Notes: a model not told the origin generated them from the sequence alone. A stretch of 61,818 nt of DNA from Streptomyces sp. ISL-36 (GCF_018614205.1 NZ_JAGGOS010000132.1:1352-63169); one strand, 5' to 3'; positions 16,952-26,365 are shown, numbered from the stretch's first letter. Program-made: numbers and translations.

Positions 16952-17822
16952 GACGACCACCAAGGCCGACGACCTGGCCGGACTGGAAGCGGGCCTCGAC
17001 GCGCTCGACGCGGTGCAGGTCAGCCGCACGCCGGTGCGCGAGGTGCTGCTGAAGAAGGTGCTGCCGCCGGTCGTGGCCGTGGCACTGGTCCTGGTGGTCT
17101 GGCAGCTCCTGGTGACGGCGAAGGTCACCGACGAGTTCAAGCTGCCGCCGCCGTCCGCGGTCTGGGACAGCCTGTCCACCATGTGGCTGGAGGGCACGCT
17201 CCTCGACGTTCTGTGGACCAGCGTGTCCCGGGCGCTGCTCGGCTTCCTGATGGCGCTGGCGATCGGTACGCCGCTGGGTCTGCTCGTCGCCCGGGTGAAG
17301 TTCGTCCGTGCCGCGATCGGACCGATCCTGTCGGGTCTGCAGTCGCTGCCGTCGGTGGCCTGGGTGGCGCCCGCGGTGCTCTGGCTCGGCCTCAACGACC
17401 AGATGATGTACGCGGTGATCCTGCTCGGCGCCGTCCCGTCGATCGCCAACGGTCTGGTGGCCGGTGTCGACCAGATCCCGCCGCTGTTCCTGCGGGCGGG
17501 GCGGACGCTGGGTGCGACCGGGCTCAGGGGCGCGCGGCACATCGTGATGCCGGCCGCGCTGCCCGGCTATCTGGCGGGCCTGAAGCAGGGCTGGGCGTTC
17601 TCCTGGCGTTCGCTGATGGCCGCGGAGATCATCGCGTCCTCCCCCGAACTGGGGCTGGGTCTTGGCCAGCTGCTCGAGAACGGCCGGAACAACATCGACA
17701 TGCCGGGCATCTTCCTGGCCATCATCCTGATCCTCCTCGTCGGCATCGCCATCGATCTGCTGATCTTCAGCCCGCTGGAGCGCGCGGTGCTGCGCAGCCG
17801 CGGCCTGCTGGTGAAGAGCTGA
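16938..17822 (+). CDS. Sulfonate-type ABC transporter permease
   Basis: The 294-aa membrane protein has about six hydrophobic helices and a 40-residue cytoplasmic N-terminus. The EAA-type loop (RTLGATGLRGARHIVMPAALPGYLAGLKQGW) that docks on the ATPase is clear, and the C-terminal region is SsuC/TauC-like. Start is the ATG at 16938 with GGGGAG upstream, inside the end of the ATPase gene. It completes the importer; the chelatase gene follows after 22 bp. Confidence 0.92.
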   Translation: MASTETTTKADDLAGLEAGLDALDAVQVSRTPVREVLLKKVLPPVVAVALVLVVWQLLVTAKVTDEFKLPPPSAVWDSLSTMWLEGTLLDVLWTSVSRALLGFLMALAIGTPLGLLVARVKFVRAAIGPILSGLQSLPSVAWVAPAVLWLGLNDQMMYAVILLGAVPSIANGLVAGVDQIPPLFLRAGRTLGATGLRGARHIVMPAALPGYLAGLKQGWAFSWRSLMAAEIIASSPELGLGLGQLLENGRNNIDMPGIFLAIILILLVGIAIDLLIFSPLERAVLRSRGLLVKS

Positions 17823-17844
17823 GCGGGAAGAGCTGAACGAGACC

Positions 17845-18582
17845 ATGAGCAGCCCTGTCCTCCTTGTCGTCGCCCACGGCAGCCGCGATCCGCGGCACGC
17901 GGCGACCGTGCACGCGCTGGTGCGCCGTGCCCGGTCGCTGCGGCCGGGGCTGCGCGTGGAGACGGCGTTCCTGGACTTCAACCTGCCGTCGGTGCCGGGC
18001 GTGCTCGACCGGCTCGCGGCGGAGGGGGTTCGGGACGTGGTGGCGCTGCCGCTGCTGCTGACCCGGGCCTTCCACGCGAAGGCCGACATCCCGGCGGTGC
18101 TGCGGCAGGCCCCGCCCTCGCTGCGCGTCCGCCAGGCGGAGGTGCTCGGCCCGTCGCCGCTGCTGGTGTCGGCGGTGGAGCGGCGGCTGTACGAGGCCGG
18201 GCTCACGCCCGGCGACAAGAGCGCGACCGGGGTCGTCCTGGCCTCGGCGGGCTCCACGGACCCGGAGGCGATCGCAGTGATCGCTGAAACGGCGCGGGAG
18301 CTGCGGCGCACCGGTTGGTGCTCCGTGCGGCCTGCGTTCGCCTCCGCATCTCTTCCGAGGACCGAGGACGCGGTCCGGGCGCTGCGCGCGGACGGTGTGC
18401 GCCGGGTGGCGGTGGCGCCGTACGTCATCGCTCCGGGCCGGCTGCCGGACCGTATCGCGGCGGGCGCGGCGGAGGCCGATGTCCTCGCGGACGTCCTCGG
18501 CCCCTGCCCGGAGCTGGCCCGCCTGCTGATCGAGCGGTACGACGAGGCGCGGATCGACAAGGCGCTGGTGGCGGTCAGCTGA
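17845..18582 (+). CDS. Sirohydrochlorin chelatase (CbiX/SirB type)
   Basis: The 245-aa protein opens with VLLVVAHGSRDPRH, the metal-binding His motif of CbiX/SirB proteins. It has a second copy of the fold after about residue 120 (TGVVLASAGSTDPEA), so it is the two-domain long form. It would insert Fe2+ into sirohydrochlorin to give siroheme, the cofactor of the sulfite reductase at the head of the operon. In the second half the Asn/His of the motif is replaced, which is usual. Its stop overlaps the convergent DsbA-family gene by 8 bp. Confidence 0.9.
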   Translation: MSSPVLLVVAHGSRDPRHAATVHALVRRARSLRPGLRVETAFLDFNLPSVPGVLDRLAAEGVRDVVALPLLLTRAFHAKADIPAVLRQAPPSLRVRQAEVLGPSPLLVSAVERRLYEAGLTPGDKSATGVVLASAGSTDPEAIAVIAETARELRRTGWCSVRPAFASASLPRTEDAVRALRADGVRRVAVAPYVIAPGRLPDRIAAGAAEADVLADVLGPCPELARLLIERYDEARIDKALVAVS

Positions 18583-19201
18583 AGTCGAGGCCGCCGGTCC
18601 TGGTCCGCTTGAGTTCGAACAGGTCGGAGTGGCCGGCGAGCACCCGGAAGCTGTCGAAGAGTTCGGCCGCCCGCTCGCCGCGCGGGACGGCCCGCAGGAC
18701 CGGTCCGAACCAGACGGTGCCGTCGACGTGGAGGGTGGGGGTGCCGACGTAGCCGTCGGCCTCCGGGTCCTTGCCGGCGTCGTGGCTGGCGCGGACCGCC
18801 TCGTCGTACGTCTCGTCGTGGGCGGCCTCGGCGAGCTCGGCCGGGAGCCCGAGCTCGGCGAGGGAGTCGGCGATCACGGCGTCGAAGTCCGTCTGCTTCT
18901 CCTGGTGGATGCGGGTTCCGTACGCGGTGTAGAGCGGGCGCAAAATCTCCTCGCCGTGCTGCCGGGCCGCCGCGGCGGCCACCCGGACCGGGCCTATCGA
19001 CTTGTCGACGAGTTCCCGGTACCACTCGGGCAGTTCGTTGCCGATGTTGTGGAAGTACAGGCTCATCACCCGGAAGCGCAGCTCGATGTCGCGGTGCTGT
19101 TCGACCTCCAGCATCCAGCGGGAGGTGATCCAGGCGAAGGGGCAGGCGGGGTCGAAGTAGAAGTCGACGACGGTCCTGGGCTGCGTCTTGGTGGTGGTCA
19201 T
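18575..19201 (-). CDS. DsbA-family oxidoreductase, mycothiol-dependent nitroreductase-like
   Basis: The 208-aa protein has a thioredoxin-fold start (VVDFYFDPACPFAWITSRWM) with a single active-site Cys in a CPFA motif instead of CxxC, an alpha-helical insertion, and the cis-Pro motif VGTPTLHVDG near the C-terminus. This matches the actinobacterial DsbA-like group that includes Mycobacterium Rv2466c, a mycothiol-dependent reductase. No signal peptide is present, so it acts in the cytoplasm. The gene converges on the chelatase gene with 8 bp overlap. Confidence 0.85.
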   Translation of the reverse strand: MTTTKTQPRTVVDFYFDPACPFAWITSRWMLEVEQHRDIELRFRVMSLYFHNIGNELPEWYRELVDKSIGPVRVAAAAARQHGEEILRPLYTAYGTRIHQEKQTDFDAVIADSLAELGLPAELAEAAHDETYDEAVRASHDAGKDPEADGYVGTPTLHVDGTVWFGPVLRAVPRGERAAELFDSFRVLAGHSDLFELKRTRTGGLDFS

Positions 19202-19277
19202 GCCGTGAGCCTAGCCAGCGGGCCTCCGGAATCGGTGGGCCACTTACGACTCCGTCAACTGGGCCAGTCGGCGGCGG

Positions 19278-19832
19278 TCAGGAGCGCGTCATCTCCACCA
19301 GTTTGACGACGGTGTTCCAGTTGCGGGAGGTGGCGACGAGCCCTCGCATGAGTGCGGGCCGGGAGAGCACTTCCGCGAGCTTCGACCGGCCGAGCCCCTC
19401 GGGTGCGTAGAGGTAGAGCGCGCGGTCCCCGAGCCGGAACTCCTCGGGCAGGAAGGCGGCCGGGTCGATCGCGGCGAACCGCTCCGGTCCGACGGGCTGG
19501 GAGAAGTACGTGACGTGGAGCTGCTTGCCCTCCAGCTCGGCGGCCGGGAACGGGCAGGCGTCGGCGACGGCGGCGAGGTACTCGCCGCTGCGGACGAGGC
19601 AGTCGACGCGGAAGCCGAACCGCTTCTCGAGGGCGTCCTCGACGGCCGTCGTGAGTCCGTCCTCGCCGAGGTCGTCGGCGTCGGTGGTGAAGACGGCGTT
19701 GCCGCTCTGCAGATGGGTCCGGACGTTCCGGTGTCCGAGCTCCGCGAGCAGGGAACGGAGCTCCGCCATGGGCACCTTGCGGTGTCCGCCCACGTTGATT
19801 CCGCGCAGGAGCAGGGCGTACGTCGTCGTCAT
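19278..19832 (-). CDS. DUF1697 family protein
   Basis: The 184-aa protein matches DUF1697 along its length: start YALLLRGINVGGHRKVPMAELR, then THLQSGNAVF and, at the end, SRNWNTVVKL. The family is widespread and has no established function. ATG 19832 is chosen; a GTG at 19838 would add two residues. No ribosome site is visible, so the message may be leaderless. A strong terminator of the upstream protease gene lies just before it, so it has its own promoter. Confidence 0.88.
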   Translation of the reverse strand: MTTTYALLLRGINVGGHRKVPMAELRSLLAELGHRNVRTHLQSGNAVFTTDADDLGEDGLTTAVEDALEKRFGFRVDCLVRSGEYLAAVADACPFPAAELEGKQLHVTYFSQPVGPERFAAIDPAAFLPEEFRLGDRALYLYAPEGLGRSKLAEVLSRPALMRGLVATSRNWNTVVKLVEMTRS

Positions 19833-19845
19833 GGTCACACGATAA

Positions 19846-19886
19846 GGCGGCCGCCGCGCCCCGTGGGGGAGGGCGCGGCGGCCGCC
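19846..19886 (-). terminator. Hairpin terminator of the S8 protease gene
   Basis: GGCGGCCGCCGCGCCC (19846-19861) and GGGCGCGGCGGCCGCC (19871-19886) are a perfect 16-bp inverted repeat with a 9-nt loop. It starts 19 bp past the protease stop on the minus strand. No U-tract follows. Confidence 0.75.
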
Positions 19887-19905
19887 GGTCAGGGGGGCGG
19901 TGCCG

Positions 19906-21108
19906 CTACTCGACGATCTTGAGCAGCTTGTTGGCGGTGCCCTGACTGGGGTTGCTGATCTTGTCCGCGGTGGCTCCGGCTATCAGCGCCTGGGCCACCT
20001 GGTCCGGGGTGGCGTCGGAGTGCGCCCCGAGGTAGACGGCCGCGGCGCCGACCACGTGCGGGGTCGCCATGGACGTACCGGAGATGGTCTTCGTACCGGT
20101 GTCGCTGTCGTTCCAGGCGGAGGTGATGTCCGAGCCGGGCGCGTAGAGATCCACGACGGAGCCGAAGTTGGAGAAGCTGGACTGCTGGTCGTCCTTGGTG
20201 GACGAGGCGACGGTGATGGCCTCCTGGACGCGGGAGGGAGAGCCCTGGCCGGCGTCGGCGGACTCGTTGCCGGCCGCGACGCCGAAGGTGACGCCCGAGG
20301 CGATGGCCTTCTTGACGGCCTCGTCGAGGGCCGGGTCGGCTCCGCCGCCGAGGCTCATGTTGGCGACGGACGGGCCCTGGTGGTTCTTGGTGACCCAGTC
20401 GATGCCGGCGACGACCTGCTCGGTCGTGCCGGAGCCGTTGTCGTCGAGGACGCGCACGGCGACGATCTTCGCCTTCTTGGCGACACCGTGGGCGGTTCCG
20501 GCGATGGTTCCGGCGACGTGCGTGCCGTGGCCGTTGCCGTCCTGGGCGGTGTTGTCGTTGTCGACGGCGTCGAAGCCGTCGGAGGCGCGGCCGCCGAAGT
20601 CGCTGTGCGAGATCCGGACTCCGGTGTCGATGACGTACGCGGTGACGCCCTCGCCGGCGCCGTCGGGATAGGTGTACTTCGCGTCCCCGGCGGTCTCGGT
20701 CTGGTCGACCCGGTCGAGTCCCCAGGAGGGTGGATCGGCCTGGGTGGCGTTGATGGTGAAGGTCTTGTTCTGGACCACCTTGGCGACGGACGGGTCGGCG
20801 GCGAGGCGCTTGGCCTCGGTCTCCGAAAGGCCGTTCACCGAGAAGCCGTTGACCGCGGAGTCGTAGCTGCGGCGCAGGGTGCCGCCGTACTCCTTGGCGA
20901 GCTCGCCCTTGTCGGCCTTCTCGTCCAGCAGGACGATGAAGCTGCCGTCGACGGCGCCTTCGACGCCGAGTCCGTGGACCGTTCCGAGGGCGGGCGTGGG
21001 GGCCGCGCCGGCGAACGAGGTGGTGAGGACGGTCACTCCGGCCGCGGCCGCTGTCGCGGTCGCGACGGCAATGAGCTTCGTCCTGCTGACACGCTTGTGT
21101 GTTGCCAT
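19906..21108 (-). CDS. Secreted S8 (proteinase K-like) serine protease
   Basis: The 400-aa preproenzyme has a signal peptide (to about residue 35, FAGA|AP), an I9-type propeptide (about 45-122, FIVLLDEKADKGEL to FTIN), and a subtilisin-fold catalytic domain from about 127. The triad is Asp161 (YVIDTGV), His194 (HGTHVAG) and Ser346 (GTSMATP), with oxyanion Asn281. After propeptide removal it would act outside the cell on proteins. GAGGAG precedes the ATG. The gene ends at a perfect hairpin and stands alone; Streptomyces usually make several such enzymes in stationary phase. Confidence 0.95.
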   Translation of the reverse strand: MATHKRVSRTKLIAVATATAAAAGVTVLTTSFAGAAPTPALGTVHGLGVEGAVDGSFIVLLDEKADKGELAKEYGGTLRRSYDSAVNGFSVNGLSETEAKRLAADPSVAKVVQNKTFTINATQADPPSWGLDRVDQTETAGDAKYTYPDGAGEGVTAYVIDTGVRISHSDFGGRASDGFDAVDNDNTAQDGNGHGTHVAGTIAGTAHGVAKKAKIVAVRVLDDNGSGTTEQVVAGIDWVTKNHQGPSVANMSLGGGADPALDEAVKKAIASGVTFGVAAGNESADAGQGSPSRVQEAITVASSTKDDQQSSFSNFGSVVDLYAPGSDITSAWNDSDTGTKTISGTSMATPHVVGAAAVYLGAHSDATPDQVAQALIAGATADKISNPSQGTANKLLKIVE

Positions 21109-21284
21109 GAAGAGGGGTCTCCTCGTCAGGATTTGTGGGGGGTTGGGCCACTGGAAGGAAACTCTCCGGTAGCTGGTTCGAAACCCTGACCTATTGACGA
21201 GTGCAAATCAAGGCCTTCATACACCTGTGACTTATTCAACAAGGTTTCTTAATAATAAAGCGGTCAAGTCCGCCCAACTCGGCG

Positions 21285-21325
21285 CACGTATAAGGCCCCT
21301 GGGGTCGCCAGGGGCCTTATACGTG
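21285..21325. terminator. Perfect 18-bp hairpin at the end of the sugar ABC operon
   Basis: CACGTATAAGGCCCCTGG (21285-21302) and its exact reverse complement (21308-21325) enclose a 5-nt GGTCG loop. It lies 60 bp past the stop of the minus-strand sugar-binding gene and 176 bp upstream of the protease start. It can insulate the protease promoter from the ABC operon. The AT-rich stretch 21180-21270 beside it probably holds the protease promoter. Confidence 0.8.
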
Positions 21326-21385
21326 ATGTGGGCGGGATTTCAGGCCAGTTCGGCCTGGATGAGCTCAGCGGCCCTTGTCCGCGCT

Positions 21386-22687
21386 TCAGTCGCGCTGGTA
21401 GCGGGCCAGCACCAAGTTGCCGTCCTCAACCAGTCGTTCGCGCAACTCGTCGGCGTCGATGGCCCCGCTGTAGTACTCCTGGAACGCCGGGGTGGCCACC
21501 TTGTCCTTCCACTCCGGATAGCCACGGACCGACTGGGCCGGCGCCGAGCGCAGATGCTCGGCGACCGCCGCTCCCGTCGCCCACCCGTCCTTCGCTGTGT
21601 GCAGGGACGGGTCCGCGAGCGCCGCCGTGCCGGTCGGCAGCATCCAGTCACCGCGCGCGAGACGGACCATGTTCGAGGGCTGGAGGAAGAAGTCGAGGAA
21701 CCGAGCCGCCTCCCGCTTGTGGCGGCTGTCCTCGGCGATGGAGAGCGTCTGCGGGCTGACCCCCTGCGCCAGACCGTCCTTGCCCGCGGGCGCGGGCAGC
21801 ACGATCCACTCGAAGCCCTTCGGCGCCTGCTGAGTGATCTGCTGCCGGTACGAGAAGCCCAGCGGGACCATCGCGTACTTGCCGCCGAAGAAGCCGGGCA
21901 GGGTGTCCGAGCCGCCCGTGCCGAGGGTGGAGCGCGAGGCGCTGCGGTCGGTGTTGACCTGGTCGTGGACGGTTCCGGGCACCACGCCGTCGTCCTCGGT
22001 GAAGCGGAGGGTGACCTTGCCGTCCGCGCCGCGGTGGAAGAGCTGTCCGCCGGCCGAGAGGCCCAGGTTGAGGCTGACCGAGACCGGTTCCTTCAGCGGC
22101 CAGGCGATCGCGTACTTCCCCCTGCCCATGGTCGCCGTCAGGTCCTTGGTGATCTGCCGGAACTCCTCCCAGCTCCAGGGCTTCTCCGGGGTGGGCAGCC
22201 GCACGCCGGAGGACTCCAGGATCTTCTTGTTCGCCATGATCACGCGCGGCTCCTGGAGGAAGGGAACCCCGTAGATCCCGCCTCCGAAGGTCGTGCTCTG
22301 CCAGCTGCGCGCCGGGATGTCCGACTTCAGCCGTGCGGGAAGGAGCGTGGTCAGATCGGCGAGGTAGCCGCCGTAGGCGAAGTCGGCCAGGTCGTCGGAG
22401 GCGTCGTGGATGATGTCGGGCGCCTCGCCGCCCTCGAAGGAGGTGAGGAGCTGGTCGTGGACGGAGTCCCAGCTGCCCTGGACGTAGTCGACCTGGACGT
22501 CGGGGTGGGCGGCGTTCCACTCCGCCACCAGCTCCTTGTTGGCGTCGACGGACTCCTGCTGCCAGGCCAGGGACTGGAAGCGGAGCCGGATCGGGCCGTC
22601 GTCCCCCTCCCCGTCCCCGGCCCCGGAGCAGCCGGTGAGCAGCAGGGTCAGGACGGCCGCCGTCGCGGTGAACACCCGTACGCGCAT
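21386..22687 (-). CDS. Sugar ABC transporter substrate-binding lipoprotein (CUT1 type)
   Basis: The 433-aa protein starts at ATG 22687, sharing a base with the upstream permease stop. The lipobox is LLTGC at residues 17-21. The body is an MalE-like family 1 binder: a start of IRLRFQSLAWQQ, then APDIIHDASDDLADFAYGGYLADLT, YGVPFLQEPRVIMANKKIL and SWEEFRQITKDL. It would bind an oligosaccharide for the two permeases encoded upstream. No glycosidase or regulator gene lies next to it, so the sugar is unknown. No ATPase gene is in the operon, so a shared MsiK-type ATPase, common in Streptomyces, is expected to power it. Confidence 0.9.
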   Translation of the reverse strand: MRVRVFTATAAVLTLLLTGCSGAGDGEGDDGPIRLRFQSLAWQQESVDANKELVAEWNAAHPDVQVDYVQGSWDSVHDQLLTSFEGGEAPDIIHDASDDLADFAYGGYLADLTTLLPARLKSDIPARSWQSTTFGGGIYGVPFLQEPRVIMANKKILESSGVRLPTPEKPWSWEEFRQITKDLTATMGRGKYAIAWPLKEPVSVSLNLGLSAGGQLFHRGADGKVTLRFTEDDGVVPGTVHDQVNTDRSASRSTLGTGGSDTLPGFFGGKYAMVPLGFSYRQQITQQAPKGFEWIVLPAPAGKDGLAQGVSPQTLSIAEDSRHKREAARFLDFFLQPSNMVRLARGDWMLPTGTAALADPSLHTAKDGWATGAAVAEHLRSAPAQSVRGYPEWKDKVATPAFQEYYSGAIDADELRERLVEDGNLVLARYQRD

Positions 22688-23529
22688 CAGGACTTCACCG
22701 CCCCGGTCAGCATGCCGCCCGTGATGCGTCTCTGGATGACCGCGAAGACGACGAGCGAGGGGATCGTGGCGAGGAACGCCGCCGCGGCCAGCGGCCCGAG
22801 GTCGGCGACCCCCTCCGCGCCGAGGAAGTGGGTGAGGACGACCGGCAAGGTCTGCTTCTCCGGGGTCTTGAGCAGGACGAGCGCGAAGAAGAACTCGTTC
22901 CATGCGGTGATGAAGGCGAAGAGCGCGGTGGCGACGATGCCGGGGGCGAGCAGCGGGGCGGTGACCGAGACGAGCGTACGGAGCTTGCCCGCGCCGTCGA
23001 CGGCCGCGGCCTCCTCCAGCTCGGCCGGGACGGCCCGGACGTACCCCGTGAGCATCCACAGCGCGAACGGCAGCGACCAGACGACGTACACCATGACCAG
23101 GCCGAAGAGGCTGTTGATCAGATGCAGGTTCTTGAGGACGAGGAAGAGCGGGATGATCACCAGAACGAAGGGGAACGCCTGGCTGATGACCACCCAGCCG
23201 GTGGCGGCCGTGGAGAGCCGGCTGCGGTGGCGGGCCATCACATAGGCCATCGGCGTGGCGATGACGACCGCGATCAGTGCCGCGGCGAGAGCGGCGAGCA
23301 GGCTGTTCCCGGCGGCCCGGAGCAGCGGCTGCTCGTCGAAGGCCTGCCGGAAGTTGGCCAGGGTGGGGTCCTCGGGGATCCAGGTGGGGTGGAGCGAGCC
23401 CAGCTCGGGGGCGGGCTTGAAGGCGGTGGAGATCAGCCAGACGAACGGGAGGCCGAGGAATCCGAGATAGGCGAGGAGCGCGAGGTACTGCCCGAAGCGC
23501 GCGGGCCCGCTGGTGCGGAGGGTGCTCAC
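22687..23529 (-). CDS. Sugar ABC transporter permease (MalG type)
   Basis: The 280-aa inner-membrane permease has six hydrophobic helices and the EAA loop (AELEEAAAVDGAGKLRTLVSVTAPLLAPGIVATALF). The C-terminus QRRITGGMLTGAVKS is the usual MalG ending. Start is GTG 23529, which overlaps the preceding stop as GTGA. It pairs with the MalF-type permease to form the channel. Confidence 0.92.
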   Translation of the reverse strand: MSTLRTSGPARFGQYLALLAYLGFLGLPFVWLISTAFKPAPELGSLHPTWIPEDPTLANFRQAFDEQPLLRAAGNSLLAALAAALIAVVIATPMAYVMARHRSRLSTAATGWVVISQAFPFVLVIIPLFLVLKNLHLINSLFGLVMVYVVWSLPFALWMLTGYVRAVPAELEEAAAVDGAGKLRTLVSVTAPLLAPGIVATALFAFITAWNEFFFALVLLKTPEKQTLPVVLTHFLGAEGVADLGPLAAAAFLATIPSLVVFAVIQRRITGGMLTGAVKS

Positions 23530-24461
23530 CGGTCCTGGTCCCCCTTCAGCCGTCCGACGAGGTAGAGGGCGAGGAGTACGGAGATGACGGCGACCATGAC
23601 GCACCCCATGGCGGCGGCGTACCCGAACTGCCCGTAGCGGAAGGCCTCTTCGTAGGCGAAGAGCATGGGCAGCCGGGTCCGGCCGCCGGGTCCGCCGTTG
23701 GTCAGGACGTAGACCAGGGCGAAGGAGTTGAAATTCCAGATGAAATTGAGGGCGGTGATGGCGAGGGCGACCGGTTTGAGGGCGGGCCAGGTGACGGTAC
23801 GGAAGCGGCGCCAGGCGCCCGCGCCGTCGAGGGCCGCGGCCTCGTGGAGTTCGTGCGGGGTGTTCTGCAGTCCGGCGAGCAGGGCGACGGTGGTCTGCGG
23901 CATGCCGGCCCAGATGCCGACGACTATCACGGCCGGCAGGGCGGTGGCGAGGCCGGTGAGCCAGTCACGTCCGTCGCCCAGGCCCAGGTCGCGCAGCGTC
24001 TCGTTGAGGATGCCCGCGTCGGGGTTGTACACCAGCCGCCACATGATGCCGACGACGACCTCGGGCATCGCCCAGGGGATGATCGCGAGCGCCCGGGCCA
24101 GCCAGCGGAAGCGGAGGTTCTGGTTGAGCAGCAGCGCGAGGCCGAGGGCGAGCAGGAACTGCGGGACGGTGACGCCGACGGCCCAGAGCAGGCCGATCCG
24201 GAAGGAGTCCCAGAAGAGCGAGTCGTGCAGCAGGTCCTGGAAGTTGAGCGTGCCCACCCACTGGGTGGGCTGGGTGCGGCCCGACTGGGCGTCGGTGAAG
24301 GCGAGGAGGATGCCGTAGAGCAGGGGGCCGACGCTGAGGATCAGGATGGGGATCAGCGCGGGCAGCACCAGGAACCAGGCAGCGTGGTCCTGCCCGGGTC
24401 CGGGTCTCTGGCCGGCGGCCGCTGTTCCGCCGGACCGCTGCGTCGCGGTCGCCAAACTCAC
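23526..24461 (-). CDS. Sugar ABC transporter permease (MalF type)
   Basis: The 311-aa permease is the first gene of the three-gene operon. It has six main helices (first at about residues 28-50) and the EAA loop ELHEAAALDGAGAWRRFRTVTWPALKP. GTG 24461 has AAGGGG upstream. It forms the importer channel with the MalG-type partner. Confidence 0.92.
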   Translation of the reverse strand: MSLATATQRSGGTAAAGQRPGPGQDHAAWFLVLPALIPILILSVGPLLYGILLAFTDAQSGRTQPTQWVGTLNFQDLLHDSLFWDSFRIGLLWAVGVTVPQFLLALGLALLLNQNLRFRWLARALAIIPWAMPEVVVGIMWRLVYNPDAGILNETLRDLGLGDGRDWLTGLATALPAVIVVGIWAGMPQTTVALLAGLQNTPHELHEAAALDGAGAWRRFRTVTWPALKPVALAITALNFIWNFNSFALVYVLTNGGPGGRTRLPMLFAYEEAFRYGQFGYAAAMGCVMVAVISVLLALYLVGRLKGDQDR

Positions 24462-24606
24462 AGATTCGACCCCTTATGCGCCTTTTGCCACGTTGCATCG
24501 GCCTCCGTCATGGTCCTGACGAGTCGTCGGTTCGTCAAGGCAAGCTGCATGGATGCGAGACTTTGGCTGATTCGCACACGCACCGGGTAGAGACGGAGAG
24601 ACACCC

Positions 24607-25470
24607 ATGGACGAGGCCCGGGCACGGGAGATCCTGGCCGCGGCGGAGCTGCCGGCCCGGGGGCCGGAGGTGCCGCTGCTCGCCCTCGGCGAGAACGCGG
24701 TCTTCGCCGCGGGCGATGTCGTGGTCAAGATCGGCAGGGACGCGGAGCTGCTGCCCCGCGCCGAGCGGGAGCTGGCGCTCGCCGACTGGCTCGCTCGGAG
24801 CGGCGTCCCGGCCGTACGGGCGGCCGAGCCGAAGCCGCGCCTGGTGGAGGGGCACCCCGTGACGCTCTGGCACCGGCTGCCCGACGCCGTGCGCCCGCCC
24901 GAGCCCCGCGATCTGGCTCCGCTGCTCCGGCGGATCCACACGCTGCCGGCGCCCTCGGCCTTCACGCTCCCCCGGCGTGAACTGCTGGGCGGGGTCGAGC
25001 GGTGGCTGCGGCTGGCCGGTGACGCCATCGACCCGGCCGACGCCGCCTACCTGCGAGAGCGGCGCGACTCCTTCGCCCCGGCGGCGGCCGCGCTCACCCC
25101 GCATCTCCCCCCGGGCCCGATCCATGGCGACGCGCTGCCCCGCAACGTCCATGTCGGCCCCGAGGGTCCGGTCCTCGTCGACCTGGAGACCTTCTCCTCC
25201 GATCTGCGCGAGCACGACCTGGTGGTGCTCGCTCTCTCCCGCGACCGGTACGGGCTCGATCCGGCCGCCTACGACGCGTTCACCGAGGCGTACGGCTGGG
25301 ACGTGCGCGACTGGGAGGGGTGCGCCGTGCTGCGCGGGGCCCGGGAGACCGCGAGCTGCGCCTGGGTGGCCCAGCACGCGCCGACGAACCCGAAGGCGCT
25401 GGCCGAGTTCGAGCGGCGGGTGGCCTCGCTGCGGGACGGCGACCCCGAGGTGCGCTGGTACCCGTTCTGA
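24607..25470 (+). CDS. Aminoglycoside phosphotransferase-like kinase
   Basis: The 287-aa protein fits the APH family: nucleotide-loop region ALGENAVFAAGDVVVKIGRD with the ATP Lys, catalytic loop IHGDALPRNV (the HGD..xN motif), and the metal motif given as LVDLE. It phosphorylates a small molecule or is a kinase-like protein; the family name does not prove antibiotic resistance, since Streptomyces hold many such genes. GGAGA lies upstream of the ATG. The gene is divergent from the sugar ABC operon, and a hydrolase gene follows. Confidence 0.85.
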   Translation: MDEARAREILAAAELPARGPEVPLLALGENAVFAAGDVVVKIGRDAELLPRAERELALADWLARSGVPAVRAAEPKPRLVEGHPVTLWHRLPDAVRPPEPRDLAPLLRRIHTLPAPSAFTLPRRELLGGVERWLRLAGDAIDPADAAYLRERRDSFAPAAAALTPHLPPGPIHGDALPRNVHVGPEGPVLVDLETFSSDLREHDLVVLALSRDRYGLDPAAYDAFTEAYGWDVRDWEGCAVLRGARETASCAWVAQHAPTNPKALAEFERRVASLRDGDPEVRWYPF

Positions 25471-25516
25471 CATCATGGCCCCGACCTGGATTTCTGTCGG
25501 TGAACGGGGTGTTGGC

Positions 25517-26347
25517 ATGCGGATGGGACTGTCGGACGTGACGCTCGACGTCGAGGTGACCGGCGAGGGCCCGACCGTGCTGCTGGTGCACGGCTTCCCC
25601 GACAGCCACCACCTCTGGCGCCACCAGGTGCCGGCCCTGGTCGCGGCCGGGTACCGGTGCGTCGCCCCGACCCTCCGCGGCTTCGGCGCCTCCGACCGGC
25701 CCGAGGGCGGCCCGGAGGCCTACCACCCGGCCAGGTCCGTCGGCGATCTCGTCGAACTGCTCGACCGGCTCGGGGCGGACCGGGTGCATCTGGTCGGCCA
25801 CGACTGGGGTTCGGGGATCGTGCAGGGCCTCACCCAGGCCGCCCCCGACCGGGTGGCCAGTCTGACCATCCTGTCCGTGGGACACCTGGCGGCGATCCGT
25901 GACGCGGGCTGGGAGCAGAAGCAGCGGTCCTGGTACATGATCCTGTTCCAGCTCGCGGGGCTCGCCGAGGAGTGGCTCTCGCGGGACGACTTCGCCAACT
26001 TCCGGGACATGCTGGGCGAGCACCCCGACGCGGAGACGATCATCGAGCCGCTGCGCGCACCGGGTGCGCTCACCGCCGCTCTGGACATCTACCGGGCGGG
26101 CCTGCCGGCGGAGGTGCAGTTCGGCCCGGCCCTGCCGCTTCCCCCGCTGCGGGGCCCGGTCATGGGCGTCTGGTCCACCGGCGACCGCTTCCTCACCGAG
26201 CAGTCGATGACCGGAACGGCCAAGCACGTGGACGGCACCTGGCGCTACGAGCGGGTCGAGAACGCGGGTCACTGGCTCCAGCTGGACCGGCCGGAGCGTG
26301 TCAACGAACTGCTCCTGGACTTCCTGGCCGAGAACCCGGTCGGCTGA
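25517..26347 (+). CDS. Alpha/beta hydrolase, epoxide hydrolase-like
   Basis: The 276-aa protein has the epoxide hydrolase/haloalkane dehalogenase set: oxyanion motif HGFPDS, nucleophile elbow GHDWGSG with Asp as nucleophile, and the catalytic His in ENAGHWLQLDRPE. An Asp nucleophile favours epoxide or C-halogen substrates over esters. ATG 25517 (MRMGLSD) is chosen; ATG 25475 in frame would add 14 residues that look unstructured. It follows the APH-like gene by 46 bp and may share its transcript. Substrate unknown. Confidence 0.87.
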   Translation: MRMGLSDVTLDVEVTGEGPTVLLVHGFPDSHHLWRHQVPALVAAGYRCVAPTLRGFGASDRPEGGPEAYHPARSVGDLVELLDRLGADRVHLVGHDWGSGIVQGLTQAAPDRVASLTILSVGHLAAIRDAGWEQKQRSWYMILFQLAGLAEEWLSRDDFANFRDMLGEHPDAETIIEPLRAPGALTAALDIYRAGLPAEVQFGPALPLPPLRGPVMGVWSTGDRFLTEQSMTGTAKHVDGTWRYERVENAGHWLQLDRPERVNELLLDFLAENPVG

Positions 26348-26365
26348 CGGCAGCTCCGGCCGCGT

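Noticed and set aside
24607..25470. Calling the APH-like kinase an antibiotic-resistance gene
   Set aside because: Family membership alone does not show drug substrate, and no resistance or biosynthesis genes are near.
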